From the NCBI GenBank assembly GCA_014859895.1, contig JACZKS010000140.1, positions 1-51,179 on the forward strand: a stretch of 51,179 bases of DNA. Reading direction: 5' to 3'. Positions 8,747 to 16,942 of the stretch are shown here, piece by piece; within the stretch, counting starts at the first letter, position 1, and the number at the start of each line of letters is the position of its first letter. The translations under genes were made by a program, and so were the position numbers. The stretch is from Rhodospirillales bacterium (GTDB lineage: Bacteria; Pseudomonadota; Alphaproteobacteria; Rhodospirillales; Shumkoniaceae). The notes beneath the pieces are model-generated. The model saw only the letters and a list, made by a program, of their open reading frames with translations. It searched no databases and was not told the DNA's origin.

Positions 8747-11434
8747 CTACTTCTGCTGGAGTTCCAGCTTCACCTCGAAGACGCCGTCGTTGGGAATGCG
8801 TTTCCGGCTGAAGCCTTTCGAGGCCGAAAGCTGGAGCATCTTGCGGTTATCCTCCAGCACTTGGCCGACCATCCATTTGGTGCCCCGCTCGCGACAGTAC
8901 TTGATCATTTTGTCGAGAAGCTTGGAGCCCATGCCCATGTCCTGGAGATCCGAACGTACGCAGATGGCAAACTCGGCCCGCTCGTTGTTGGGATCGGTGA
9001 CCGTGCGGACCACGGCAAGGGTTTCGCGGCCCGGTCCGTCCTTCTTGGGAGTGCTGGCGATGAAGGCCATCTCGCGGTCGTAGTTGATTTGGGTGAGGCG
9101 GGCCATCTCCGAATGGGGAAGTTGGCGGACGGTACCGAAGAAGCGGAACCGGATGTCCTCGGGCGTCAGTTTGGAAACGAAGTCGTAGTGCTCCGGTTCG
9201 TCCTCCGGGCGGATGGGACGCAACAGCGTCTTGCGCCCATCGTTGAGGGGGAATTCCTCCTCAAGGTTCTTCGGATAGGGGCGGATGGCCAGACGCTTGC
9301 CTTCCTCGGCGGGAACCGGACGGACCCGGATCCTGGCGTCGACCGCCAGCACGCCCTTCTCGTCGGCGAACAGCGGATTTATGTCGAGCTCGGCGATCTC
9401 GGGGAAGTCGATGATCAGCTGCGAAATCTGCAGCAGGACCATCTTGACCGCATCGATGTCGGCGGCCGGCCGGTCGCGATAGCCTTTCATCAGCTTATAG
9501 ATGCGGGTCCGCGATATGAGCTCGCCCGCCAAGGCCATGTTGAGCGGCGGCAACGCGACGGCGCGGTCCCCGATCACCTCGACGGCGGTACCGCCGTGGC
9601 CGAACAGGATGGTGGGGCCGAAGATGTTGTCGGTGGTGGTGCCGACGATCAACTCGTGGGCTCGCGGCCGAACCGCCATCTGCTGGACGGTAAAGCCTTC
9701 CAGCTTGGCCTTGGGGAAGGCCTTGCCGATCTTTTCCAGCATCGTCCGGGCTTCGCTCAGCACGACATCGGCGGTGTCGAGGAAGAGCCGCACCCCGCCG
9801 GCGTCCGACTTGTGGGTGATGTCTGGCGAAAGGATCTTGAGGGCGACGGGAAAGCCGATCTCCGCGGCCTTCTTCGCCGCTTCTTCCGGCGTCTTCACGA
9901 TTTCGGTGCGCACCGTGGGAATGCCGTAGGCGGCGACGACTGCCTTCGCCTCGGCCTCGCTCATCATTTCCCGCTTTTCGGACATGACCTGCTTGATCAG
10001 GCCGCGCACGAATTCGGTATCGGGCGTGAAGTCGGTCGGTGCCGAAGGCGGGGTCTGCGTCAGGAGTTCCTGGTTGCGCCGGTAGCGGACCATGTGCATG
10101 AACGCCTGAACGGCTCCCTCGGGCGTTTCATAGGTCGCGATGCCGGCGTCCCGGAACATGCGGCGCGCCTCGGCGACGACCTGGCCGCCGATCCAACTGC
10201 TCAGGATGTTGGACTGATTTTTCTTGGCGGTGTCGACGATGGCTTGCGCCGCCTCGGTGCTCGACGCGGTGGCCGTCGGGCAATGCATGGCCAGAATGGC
10301 GTCGACTTCGGGCGCCTTGCACAGGATGTCCAGGGTGGCCGAATAGCGCTCTCCGGGGGCGTCGCCGATGATGTCGACGGGGTTGGAGTGGGACCATGTG
10401 TCGGGCAGCACTGCGTTGAGCTTTGCCAGTGTTTCGGCCGACAACTCGGCCAGGGTGCCGCCGCCCTGGATCAGGGCGTCGACGGCAAGCACGCCTGCGC
10501 CGCCGCCGTTGGTCATGATGACCAGGCGTTCGCCCTTCAGCGGGCGGGAACGGGCCAAGGTTTCGCTGGCCGCGAACAGTTCGTCGATGGAATACACACG
10601 CAGCATGCCAGCCCGGCTGATGGCGGCGTCATAAACATCATCGGCGCCCGCGAGGGCGCCGGTGTGCGAGGCTGCCGCCTTGGCGCCTTCGGCAACCCGG
10701 CCAGATTTGATGACGAGAATGGGCTTGTTGCGGGCCGCGGCGCGGGCCGCCGACATGAAGTTGCGCCGCTCCTTGATGGATTCGATGTAGAGCAGGATGG
10801 CGCGGGTGTGCGGATCGCTTCCCAGGAAATCGATGATGTCGCCGAAATCGATGTCGACGGTGTCGCCCACCGAGATGAAGTGGGAGAACCCGATGTCGTG
10901 GGTACGCGCCCAGTCGAGAACGGCGGTACAGAGCGCCCCTGATTGCGACACGAAGGCGATGCGACCGGGCAGGGCGGGAAGATGCGAAAAGCTGGCGTTG
11001 AGGCCAATCCCCGGGACCAGCAGTCCCAGGCAATTGGGGCCCAGAATGCGCAAGCCGTGGCGGCGGGCATTGGCGGCCATCACCTCCTGGAGGACGTGAC
11101 CTTCCTTGTCCTTTTCTAGAGCCAGTCCGGCGGTCAGCACGATGGCGGCCTGGGTGCCGAGCGCGCCGAGTTCCTCGATGACGCCGGGAACGGTCTGCGG
11201 AGGGGTACAGATGACGGCTAGCTCTGGGGCCATCGGCAGGTCCTTGACACTCGGATAGGTGAGGACGCCGCTGACCGATTGGCGGCGAGGATTGACCGGC
11301 ATGATAGGGCCGTCAAAGCCGCCGAGCAGGAGATTGCGCATGACCAGCGCACCGACGGCACCGGGGCGATTGGACGCACCGATGACGGCGACTGAACTGG
11401 GATTGAACAGTTTGTCGAGATTTCTTGTGGACAT
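8747..11434 (-). CDS. ADP-forming acyl-CoA synthetase fused to GNAT acetyltransferase (Pat-like)
   Basis: 895-residue fusion. The order is CoA-binding Rossmann domain (about 8-140, VAVIGASNRPGAVG), ligase-CoA domain (about 150-460), ATP-grasp domain (about 500-715) and C-terminal GNAT domain (about 730-895, with acetyl-CoA loop DLQDMGMGSKLL). This is the architecture of Pat/PatZ protein lysine acetyltransferases and of bifunctional acetate-CoA ligases. H257 in ASHTGALAG matches the phospho-histidine of NDP-forming acyl-CoA synthetases and is intact, so ligase activity cannot be excluded. I use the ATG at 11434 because GAAGG stands 6 nt before it; the frame is open to 11503 without a good site. 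Monocistronic, with its own terminator. Either protein acetylation or acetyl/acyl-CoA formation fits. Confidence 0.9.
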   Translation of the reverse strand: MSTRNLDKLFNPSSVAVIGASNRPGAVGALVMRNLLLGGFDGPIMPVNPRRQSVSGVLTYPSVKDLPMAPELAVICTPPQTVPGVIEELGALGTQAAIVLTAGLALEKDKEGHVLQEVMAANARRHGLRILGPNCLGLLVPGIGLNASFSHLPALPGRIAFVSQSGALCTAVLDWARTHDIGFSHFISVGDTVDIDFGDIIDFLGSDPHTRAILLYIESIKERRNFMSAARAAARNKPILVIKSGRVAEGAKAAASHTGALAGADDVYDAAISRAGMLRVYSIDELFAASETLARSRPLKGERLVIMTNGGGAGVLAVDALIQGGGTLAELSAETLAKLNAVLPDTWSHSNPVDIIGDAPGERYSATLDILCKAPEVDAILAMHCPTATASSTEAAQAIVDTAKKNQSNILSSWIGGQVVAEARRMFRDAGIATYETPEGAVQAFMHMVRYRRNQELLTQTPPSAPTDFTPDTEFVRGLIKQVMSEKREMMSEAEAKAVVAAYGIPTVRTEIVKTPEEAAKKAAEIGFPVALKILSPDITHKSDAGGVRLFLDTADVVLSEARTMLEKIGKAFPKAKLEGFTVQQMAVRPRAHELIVGTTTDNIFGPTILFGHGGTAVEVIGDRAVALPPLNMALAGELISRTRIYKLMKGYRDRPAADIDAVKMVLLQISQLIIDFPEIAELDINPLFADEKGVLAVDARIRVRPVPAEEGKRLAIRPYPKNLEEEFPLNDGRKTLLRPIRPEDEPEHYDFVSKLTPEDIRFRFFGTVRQLPHSEMARLTQINYDREMAFIASTPKKDGPGRETLAVVRTVTDPNNERAEFAICVRSDLQDMGMGSKLLDKMIKYCRERGTKWMVGQVLEDNRKMLQLSASKGFSRKRIPNDGVFEVKLELQQK

Positions 11435-11941
11435 GGATGGCCTTCGTTTTTTTTGCCAGGGCCCGAGCGCGACCGTTGCGGTCGCACCTTTTGCGGGATC
11501 CATGGATCAGGGAATCAAACCGAGCTTCACCCTGCCTGCACTATACAGGGGCGCCCACTTCAGATCCCGCCAAGGGGGGCGTTTCATTGCGGCGTTTTCA
11601 TACAACGTCACTCCTTGGGACGCAATCCATAGTTTCCGCATTCTGGTATGGTCCCACCATGTGGAACTGTGCTGCGGTCTATCTTTGAATGAATGTCATG
11701 ACCGCCGATCCACACCGATCAATCGTTGGGGAGACCGCCTGATTTCTCGCGAAAAGTGACGCAGTGCCGATCAACCGAATTTCGCGGATTGAAGATTCAT
11801 TTCGCAATAAAGCTTTGGATTGCCAATTCCGGGAGGCCGTATTTTTTTGTCCGGCAGTCGACGATGGCGGGTGGAGCGTACCTATATCCATAGTCGGGGG
11901 CGATGTGTCTCCGATGAGCCGTGAAGACGAGGAGAGCCATC
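11435..11941. other. 507-bp intergenic region without a recognisable gene
   Basis: Lies between the divergent acyl-CoA synthetase/GNAT and GNAT genes. It is lower in GC than its surroundings and contains only short frames without convincing starts or known motifs. One small palindrome, ATGGTCCCACCAT at 11648-11660, resembles a GntR-type operator. The rest holds presumably the two divergent promoters; I see no RNA gene in it. Confidence 0.6.
11648..11660. promoter_or_regulatory. Palindrome of the TGGT-N3-ACCA type (possible GntR/FadR-family operator)
   Basis: ATGGT-CCC-ACCAT is a perfect 5-bp inverted repeat with a 3-bp centre. FadR/PdhR/LldR-type (GntR, FCD) repressors bind TGGT-N3-ACCA cores, so the site would suit control of the acyl-CoA synthetase gene 215 bp away. 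No regulator gene is present nearby, and short palindromes arise by chance. Confidence 0.3.
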
Positions 11942-12490
11942 ATGGTTCGGGTTCGTCCGGCAAAACCTGATGACGCTGCGGCGGTGGCGCGCATCTATGT
12001 AGAGACTTGGCGTTCGGTCTATGCCGGTGTGGTGCCCGACCGGGTGCTGACGCAGATGTCCCAAGTACGCCAGTCGCTGGCTTGGCGGCGCGAGATCGGG
12101 ATGCGGGGAGGCAGGCGGATTCTTGTCGCGGAACTGGGCGACGCCGGTGTCGTCGGTTTCGTCGGAGTCGGCCCCAGCCGCTGTGGACCGCTGCCGTTCG
12201 ACGGCGAGATTCACACGCTTTATATTTCCGACGATTTTCAAGGGCGGGGCATCGGCCGCGCCCTCCTCGAAGCCGGGCTCGGCACCCTTAAGGAAAAAGG
12301 ATTCGCGGCGGCCGTGGTATGGGTGTTGTCGGCCAACCCGGCCCGCTACTTCTACGAGGCGATGGGCGGGCGGCGGGTAGCCGAACGCAACGAACCGCTG
12401 TGGGGAACCGTCCTTAGGGAAACGGCCTACGGCTGGCCGGACCTCGTCCGCCGGCTGGAGGACGGGGTCAACGGCGCCCGCGATTCCTGA
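11942..12490 (+). CDS. GNAT-family N-acetyltransferase
   Basis: 182-residue acetyltransferase. The acetyl-CoA pyrophosphate loop is clear (DDFQGRGIGRALL, about residues 96-108), preceded by the beta-4 strand IHTLYISDDF, and the C-terminal ANPARYFYEAMGGRRV segment is typical of the family. I start at the ATG at 11942, which has GAGGAG about 8 nt upstream; a GTG at 11921 would add seven residues but has no better site. It converges on the SDR gene with 3 bp between the two stops. The acceptor (small molecule or protein N-terminus) cannot be deduced. Confidence 0.88.
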   Translation: MVRVRPAKPDDAAAVARIYVETWRSVYAGVVPDRVLTQMSQVRQSLAWRREIGMRGGRRILVAELGDAGVVGFVGVGPSRCGPLPFDGEIHTLYISDDFQGRGIGRALLEAGLGTLKEKGFAAAVVWVLSANPARYFYEAMGGRRVAERNEPLWGTVLRETAYGWPDLVRRLEDGVNGARDS

Positions 12491-12493
12491 GCC

Positions 12494-13261
12494 CTACATG
12501 CTGGCAAGCAGGCCGCCTTCCACGTAGATCACCTGGCCGTTGACGTAGCTCGACGCCGCCGAAGCGAGGAATACGGCGGTCCCCACCAATTCCTGCGGGT
12601 CCCCCCAGCGGGCAGCGGGAACGCGCCCGCAAAGCCAGGCGTCGAAGTCGACGTCCTTCCACAACCGCTCGGTCATTTCGGTCTTGAAGTAGCCGGGGCC
12701 GATGCCGTTGGTCTGGATGTTGTGCTTGGCCCATTCCACCGCCATCGACTTGGTCAGCAGGGCCAGACCGCCCTTGGCCGCCGTGTACGCCGCGATGGTG
12801 GGGCGGGTCACGGTGCTTTGGAGCGAGCAGATGTTGATGATCTTGCCGGCCTTGCGCGCAATCATCCCCTTGACGACGGCCCGCGACACCACGAACGGCG
12901 CCGTCAGGTCGATGTCCAGCACGGCCTGCCACTCGGCGTCGGGAAAGTCCTCCAGCGGATAGCGGCGTTGGATGCCGGCGTTGTTGACCAGGATGTCGAT
13001 CTGCCCGAAACGGCTTTCGGCGTCGGCGATGCCGGCATTGACGGCGTCGGTCTTGGTGACGTCGAAGGAAACGCCGTGGGCGTTGAGATCTTCGCTCCTA
13101 AGCTTGCCCACCCCGGCGTCCAGCGCCGCCGGGTCGATGTCGTTGAGGATGACGGTCGCCCCCGCCTTGGCCAGACCCCCGGCCAGCACGAAGCCGATGC
13201 CCCGCGCGGAGCCGGTGATGAGGGCGACCTTTCCATAGAGATCGAACAAGTCCTTGGACAT
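12494..13261 (-). CDS. SDR-family oxidoreductase, gluconate 5-dehydrogenase-like
   Basis: 255-residue short-chain dehydrogenase/reductase. Cofactor motif TGSARGIG (about residues 15-22), NNAG (about 92-95) and the catalytic Ser, Tyr and Lys (ICSLQS, AAYTAAKGG) are all present. The overall pattern, including LFDLYGKVALITG at the start and IGPGYFKTEMT, resembles gluconate 5-dehydrogenase/2-deoxy-D-gluconate 3-dehydrogenase enzymes, so an NAD(P)-linked oxidation of a sugar acid or polyol is likely. The ATG at 13261 has AAGGAAA 6 nt upstream, better than the frame's upper limit at 13306. Last gene of a four-gene operon (41 bp after the LarA-like gene). Confidence 0.9.
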   Translation of the reverse strand: MSKDLFDLYGKVALITGSARGIGFVLAGGLAKAGATVILNDIDPAALDAGVGKLRSEDLNAHGVSFDVTKTDAVNAGIADAESRFGQIDILVNNAGIQRRYPLEDFPDAEWQAVLDIDLTAPFVVSRAVVKGMIARKAGKIINICSLQSTVTRPTIAAYTAAKGGLALLTKSMAVEWAKHNIQTNGIGPGYFKTEMTERLWKDVDFDAWLCGRVPAARWGDPQELVGTAVFLASAASSYVNGQVIYVEGGLLASM

Positions 13262-13302
13262 CGATGGTTTCCTTCCCTGGCGGCAGTTTCGCCGCGTCTC
13301 GG

Positions 13303-14583
13303 TCAAATCAGGCGGTTGTCGGCGCCGAAGCGCATGGGCGCGGGGGCGCCCAAGACCTTGAGGTCATCGCGCCCGGCAATGTCGGCCAGCACGGCCGCCG
13401 ATACCTGGATGCGGGTCAACTCCGTCGTGTTCTTGATGCGGACCACCCGGATGGTCTCGGTGGTCACGTTGTTGCAGGTGATGATCGCCACCGTGATGGC
13501 TTCGCGGTCGTCGCGCATGACGATCGGAAGCTTGGCCGGTTCGAGCACGGTCGCGGTGATCAGGTTGGTGTAGGTTTTGACGAAATCGATCTTTTCGGCG
13601 CAGCGCCGCGTCGTCAGGTCGGCCAGCCCCAGGCCGCAGGCGTTGCCGTGGGTGGCTTCGGTGAGGTCGCGCACGACGATGCGATGGATCGGCGCCACGC
13701 CGAAGTCGACACCGGGCGACCCGCACCGTCCGGTCACGTTGGGGTCCATGCCCGAGCCACTGACGTCCTTGCCCAATTCGTCGACCACCAGCACGTCGAT
13801 GCGTGGCACCAGGATGCGGGCGAAATGCTGCTTGGCGATCACCTGGAGCGCCTTGTCCCGCTCCTCGAAGCCAGCGGCCGGCACGCCCTCGATCTTGAGC
13901 ACCTGATGATAGGCGTTCTCGACGACGGCGACGGCGAACAGGATGGGCATTTTCTGAAGCGTGACGCGGCCGACCTGCGGAATCAGGTGATGGAAATGGG
14001 TGAAGCCATGGGAATGGATTTCCACGGCGCCGCGATGCTTGCCGAGCCCGATGGCCAGCATCTTGTAAAGCCCGCTTTCCCATTCGCCGCGGAAGTCGGT
14101 GTGGGGCTTGACGCGGCAGCACAGCACCACACCGTCGGACTGGCTGGCGATCTTGTCGAAGAAGATCGGCATGCCGTCTTCCAGTTTGCCGATCTCGACC
14201 ACTTCCATCGACGCGCGGATGGGCGCGCCCATGGCCTTTTCCGTGATGCCGAGGTCGGCCAACACACCGATCTGGCCCTCGGCGGTGGCACCGCCGTGGC
14301 TGGCCATGGCCGGCACGATGAAGGGATCGGCTCCGAAAGCCTTCAACTGCTCGATGGTGGTGCGCACCACGCGGTCGATGGCTGCGATCCCCCGGCTGCC
14401 GGCGGCAACGGCAATCCGCTTGCCGGCAAGGGACGCGCCCGCCAGTTTTTGCATTTCGGCGCGAACGGCTCCCTCGACGTCGGCCACATGGTCGCGGGTG
14501 AAGCGCTGCTCGACGTCGACCATGTCGGGGAAGGGGTTGGTCGTCCTGACCTGCAGCGGGACGTCGATTTCGTCGAATTTCAT
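13303..14583 (-). CDS. LarA-like (DUF2088) nickel-pincer racemase/epimerase-family protein
   Basis: 426 residues, the size of lactate racemase LarA. Histidines and a lysine that could serve as pincer-cofactor ligands are visible: H96 (MASHGG), H161 (VKPHTDF), K174 (SGLYKML) and H190/H192 (EIHSHGF), with spacings close to H108, H174, K184 and H200 of the Lactiplantibacillus enzyme. LarA homologues racemise or epimerise 2-hydroxy acids with a nickel-pincer nucleotide. The neighbours (IolB-like isomerase, sugar-acid dehydrogenase) suggest a sugar-acid substrate rather than lactate. The cofactor genes larB, larC and larE are not in the window. Spaced 35 and 41 bp from its operon partners. Family call good; substrate unknown. 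Confidence 0.82.
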   Translation of the reverse strand: MKFDEIDVPLQVRTTNPFPDMVDVEQRFTRDHVADVEGAVRAEMQKLAGASLAGKRIAVAAGSRGIAAIDRVVRTTIEQLKAFGADPFIVPAMASHGGATAEGQIGVLADLGITEKAMGAPIRASMEVVEIGKLEDGMPIFFDKIASQSDGVVLCCRVKPHTDFRGEWESGLYKMLAIGLGKHRGAVEIHSHGFTHFHHLIPQVGRVTLQKMPILFAVAVVENAYHQVLKIEGVPAAGFEERDKALQVIAKQHFARILVPRIDVLVVDELGKDVSGSGMDPNVTGRCGSPGVDFGVAPIHRIVVRDLTEATHGNACGLGLADLTTRRCAEKIDFVKTYTNLITATVLEPAKLPIVMRDDREAITVAIITCNNVTTETIRVVRIKNTTELTRIQVSAAVLADIAGRDDLKVLGAPAPMRFGADNRLI

Positions 14584-14618
14584 TTCTGTTCCCTATTCGT
14601 CTCGGCTCGTCGCGCGTC

Positions 14619-15461
14619 TTATTTGAATTTGTCGACCATGGCCTGGACGCCGGGGAACAGGCCCATCAGATGGCGGTATTCCTGCTTGAAGTTCTGGACC
14701 AGGGACCGTTGCTCGATGCCGACCAGAATGGTGAAGATATATTCCTGGTGGCCCGGTGACGTCACCGTCGGATGGTATCCGCTGCTGAACGCGAAGGTGT
14801 CGCCGTTGCGGGTCATGTGGACGGTGCGCTCTCCGGCCTGGTCGGTGAACCAGTACTGCGCCCCGAAGCCGTTGGCCGGGCGGAAGCGGTAGTGGTAGAC
14901 CTCCTCGTGGGCCGTTTCGCCATCCGCCTGCGTGTCATGCTTGTGGGGCGGGTAGCCCGACCAGTTGCCGTCGTCGCACAGAAGTTCACTGACCAGAAGG
15001 TTGCCGGCCCGACCGGCGCCGTTCTGTCCAAGAACGTGGAAGATCCGTCGGTGACAGTGGGTTTCGGGCGAGCCGACGTCGACCATGTCGATCTCGTCGG
15101 GCGTCACCCGGAAGGGGGCGAACTTGGTTTCGCAGGCGCCACCGGCGATGGCCACTTCGGTGTCGTCCGTATTGGCACGAATGACGATGTCGGCGCCGCT
15201 TCCGCCGTACACGGAATCGGCTTGCCCGGACCAAATGTCCGGCCGCTGTCCGACCGCCGGAAAGGTCGATCCGTCGACGGCAATGTCGACGTTTCCGGAC
15301 AGCACCACGGACATGGTCTCGTAGCCGGGCAGGGACAGCCGGAACGATTGTCCCTTGGCCAGCTTTACCAGGTTGAAATAGGTGTGGGGCACGGGCGCGC
15401 TGCCGCCGGCCAGGATCGACTGGTTCTTGTTTTCATAAGCCCGGATCAGTTTCTGCGTCAT
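14619..15461 (-). CDS. iolB: 5-deoxy-glucuronate isomerase family protein (IolB-like)
   Basis: 280-residue double-cupin isomerase of the KduI/IolB family. IolB converts 5-deoxy-glucuronate to 5-dehydro-2-deoxygluconate in myo-inositol breakdown. Metal-binding histidines are visible in THCHRRIFHVL and in YPPHKHDT...HEEVYHYRF, in the usual spacing, and the length matches the family. I start at the ATG at 15461, which has GAGGAAG 5 nt upstream, instead of the longer frame to 15503. No other iol genes (iolC, D, E, G) are present, so the natural substrate may be a related sugar acid. Second gene of the minus-strand operon. Confidence 0.85.
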   Translation of the reverse strand: MTQKLIRAYENKNQSILAGGSAPVPHTYFNLVKLAKGQSFRLSLPGYETMSVVLSGNVDIAVDGSTFPAVGQRPDIWSGQADSVYGGSGADIVIRANTDDTEVAIAGGACETKFAPFRVTPDEIDMVDVGSPETHCHRRIFHVLGQNGAGRAGNLLVSELLCDDGNWSGYPPHKHDTQADGETAHEEVYHYRFRPANGFGAQYWFTDQAGERTVHMTRNGDTFAFSSGYHPTVTSPGHQEYIFTILVGIEQRSLVQNFKQEYRHLMGLFPGVQAMVDKFK

Positions 15462-15493
15462 TGATTCTTCCTCATGTGTCTTGGCTTTCGGCG

Positions 15494-15922
15494 TCAGACC
15501 CATTTCATGATGTGTTCACCGACGAGACAAAGTTCACCCTTCTGGTTGGTGACCTCGCACTTTCCCGTCGAGCGCATTTTTTCCGGATCGAGAGCTGCGA
15601 TGGTATAGGCCGCGGTCAGGGTGTCACCGACGAAGACCGGCTTGATGAAGCGGACGCGATCATAGCCCAGCGAGACCGGCTTCAATGAACTTCCGCGGCC
15701 AACAATCCGCCGCGACATCTCGGATTCGGCGGCCGACAACAGGCCCATCACGAAGATGCCGTGGGCAATGCGGCGCCCGAACGGTGTTTTCCGCGCATAT
15801 TCATCGTCCACATGGACGGGATCGAAGTCGCCGCTGATGGCCGAGAAAAGGGCGATATCGGCGTCGGTGACGGTCTTCGAGAACGCCGTCCGTTCACCGA
15901 TCTCGACCTGCATTGCGCTCAC
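15494..15922 (-). CDS. MaoC-family dehydratase
   Basis: 142-residue hot-dog-fold protein of the (R)-specific enoyl-CoA hydratase group. The hydratase signature is intact: FSAISGDFDPVHVDDEYA, with the catalytic Asp and His of the D-x(4)-H type, followed by GRRIAHGIFVMGL. I choose the GTG at 15922, which follows AGGGAG by 7 nt; the ATG at 15913 is three codons further in, and the frame up to 16081 looks non-coding. First gene of the operon with iolB, the LarA-like gene and the SDR gene. It would hydrate or dehydrate an acyl-CoA; how that joins a sugar-acid route is unclear. Confidence 0.88.
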   Translation of the reverse strand: MSAMQVEIGERTAFSKTVTDADIALFSAISGDFDPVHVDDEYARKTPFGRRIAHGIFVMGLLSAAESEMSRRIVGRGSSLKPVSLGYDRVRFIKPVFVGDTLTAAYTIAALDPEKMRSTGKCEVTNQKGELCLVGEHIMKWV

Positions 15923-16201
15923 GGGGTCTCTCCCTTCTTCGTCGCCTTTCCGCCGGGACGCCGGGCCGGCCATGGGCACGGTGCGGGGGACTTTCGCCCC
16001 TTTGTGCCTCCTCGAGCAAGGTTCCGTCAATCGTCCCGCCGGCAATATCGTGCACCGCCCCGTTGAAAAGTACCCACACAAAGCTTTGATTTATCGGCAG
16101 TTGCCGGGGCACAATAGGCTTTGGGGGGCAATCGGCCCGAATGTTCGGCGGATCCAGCCGGCAATGGTATTGTCCGTGCGGTTGGCGGAGAAAGGCGGAA
16201 C

Positions 16202-16849
16202 GTGCGCTACGAATCGATCGAGTCCGGATTGTATCGAACCCGCGAGTGGGTGCGCGACGTCCTGGAAAAGATGGCGGCCCCGCTGGCCCGTTTGCTGGCT
16301 CGTCTCAAGGTCACCCCGAATCAGGTGTCGACGGCCGGATTCGCATTGAACGTGGTGGCGGCGGTTTGCGTCGCCACCGGTGACTTGGTCGTGGCAGGAG
16401 TCATTTACATCCTTGCCGGTTGTCTGGACTTGATGGACGGCACATTGGCGCGCGTGACCGGCCGCGCCACGAAGTTCGGCGCCTTTTTCGATTCGACGGT
16501 GGACCGCATCTCGGAAGGCGTGGTGTTTGCCGCTATCACCTATCGGTTCGCCATCGACGGCGAGAGCGTTCTTGCCGCCGTGGTGGTGCTGGCCCTCCTG
16601 GGCTCGCTCCTGGTCAGCTATGTCCGCGCTCGCGCCGAGGGGTTGGGTGGAAAGTGTAAGGTCGGGCTGTTGACCCGGGCGGAGCGAGTCATCCTGCTGA
16701 CCCTCGGCCTGCTTTTCGGGCTGTTGGAGCATACTATCGTCCTGCTCGCGGTGCTGACGGCGGTAACCGTTGCCCAGCGAATCTATTATGTAGCCAAGCA
16801 GTTCGAGCCGTTGCCGAAGCGCGACGAGGCGACTTCCGAATCTTCCTGA
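16202..16849 (+). CDS. CDP-alcohol phosphatidyltransferase family protein
   Basis: 215-residue integral membrane enzyme that transfers a phosphatidyl group from a CDP-lipid to an alcohol. The full signature D-G-x2-A-R-x8-G-x3-D-x3-D is visible in MDGTLARVTG and GAFFDSTVD (about residues 78-101), which binds Mg and CDP. About six hydrophobic segments follow the usual layout. The best start is GTG at 16202 (AGG 6 nt upstream; GGAG a little further). The alcohol substrate is not readable: PgsA-, Pss- and PIS-type enzymes share the motif. The gene is divergent from the MaoC-IolB operon, which raises but does not prove an inositol-type substrate. Confidence 0.88.
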   Translation: MRYESIESGLYRTREWVRDVLEKMAAPLARLLARLKVTPNQVSTAGFALNVVAAVCVATGDLVVAGVIYILAGCLDLMDGTLARVTGRATKFGAFFDSTVDRISEGVVFAAITYRFAIDGESVLAAVVVLALLGSLLVSYVRARAEGLGGKCKVGLLTRAERVILLTLGLLFGLLEHTIVLLAVLTAVTVAQRIYYVAKQFEPLPKRDEATSESS

Positions 16850-16856
16850 ACTGACG

Positions 16857-16873
16857 CTGCCGACGAACGGCAG
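16857..16873 (+). terminator. Small hairpin after the phosphatidyltransferase gene
   Basis: CTGCCG (16857-16862) pairs with CGGCAG (16868-16873) around ACGAA, 8 nt after the stop. There is no T-run immediately after it, so it is a weak terminator candidate. Confidence 0.3.
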
Positions 16874-16942
16874 GCAATGTCATACGGTGTTACCGTCGGG
16901 AAACAATAATCCGGGTTTTTGCCATCAACGCGATACAGAGGA

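Noticed and set aside
8720-10942. A long open frame of 740 codons on the plus strand
   Set aside because: It is antisense to the acyl-CoA synthetase/GNAT gene, has no known domain and arises from high-GC codon bias. Similar long antisense frames at 2.4-4.3, 4.5-6.1, 13.3-14.9 and 39.8-41.4 kb were left out for the same reason.
11764-11970. A 68-codon plus-strand frame in the large gap
   Set aside because: It starts with GTG without a ribosome-binding site, overlaps the GNAT start in another frame and shows no family features.
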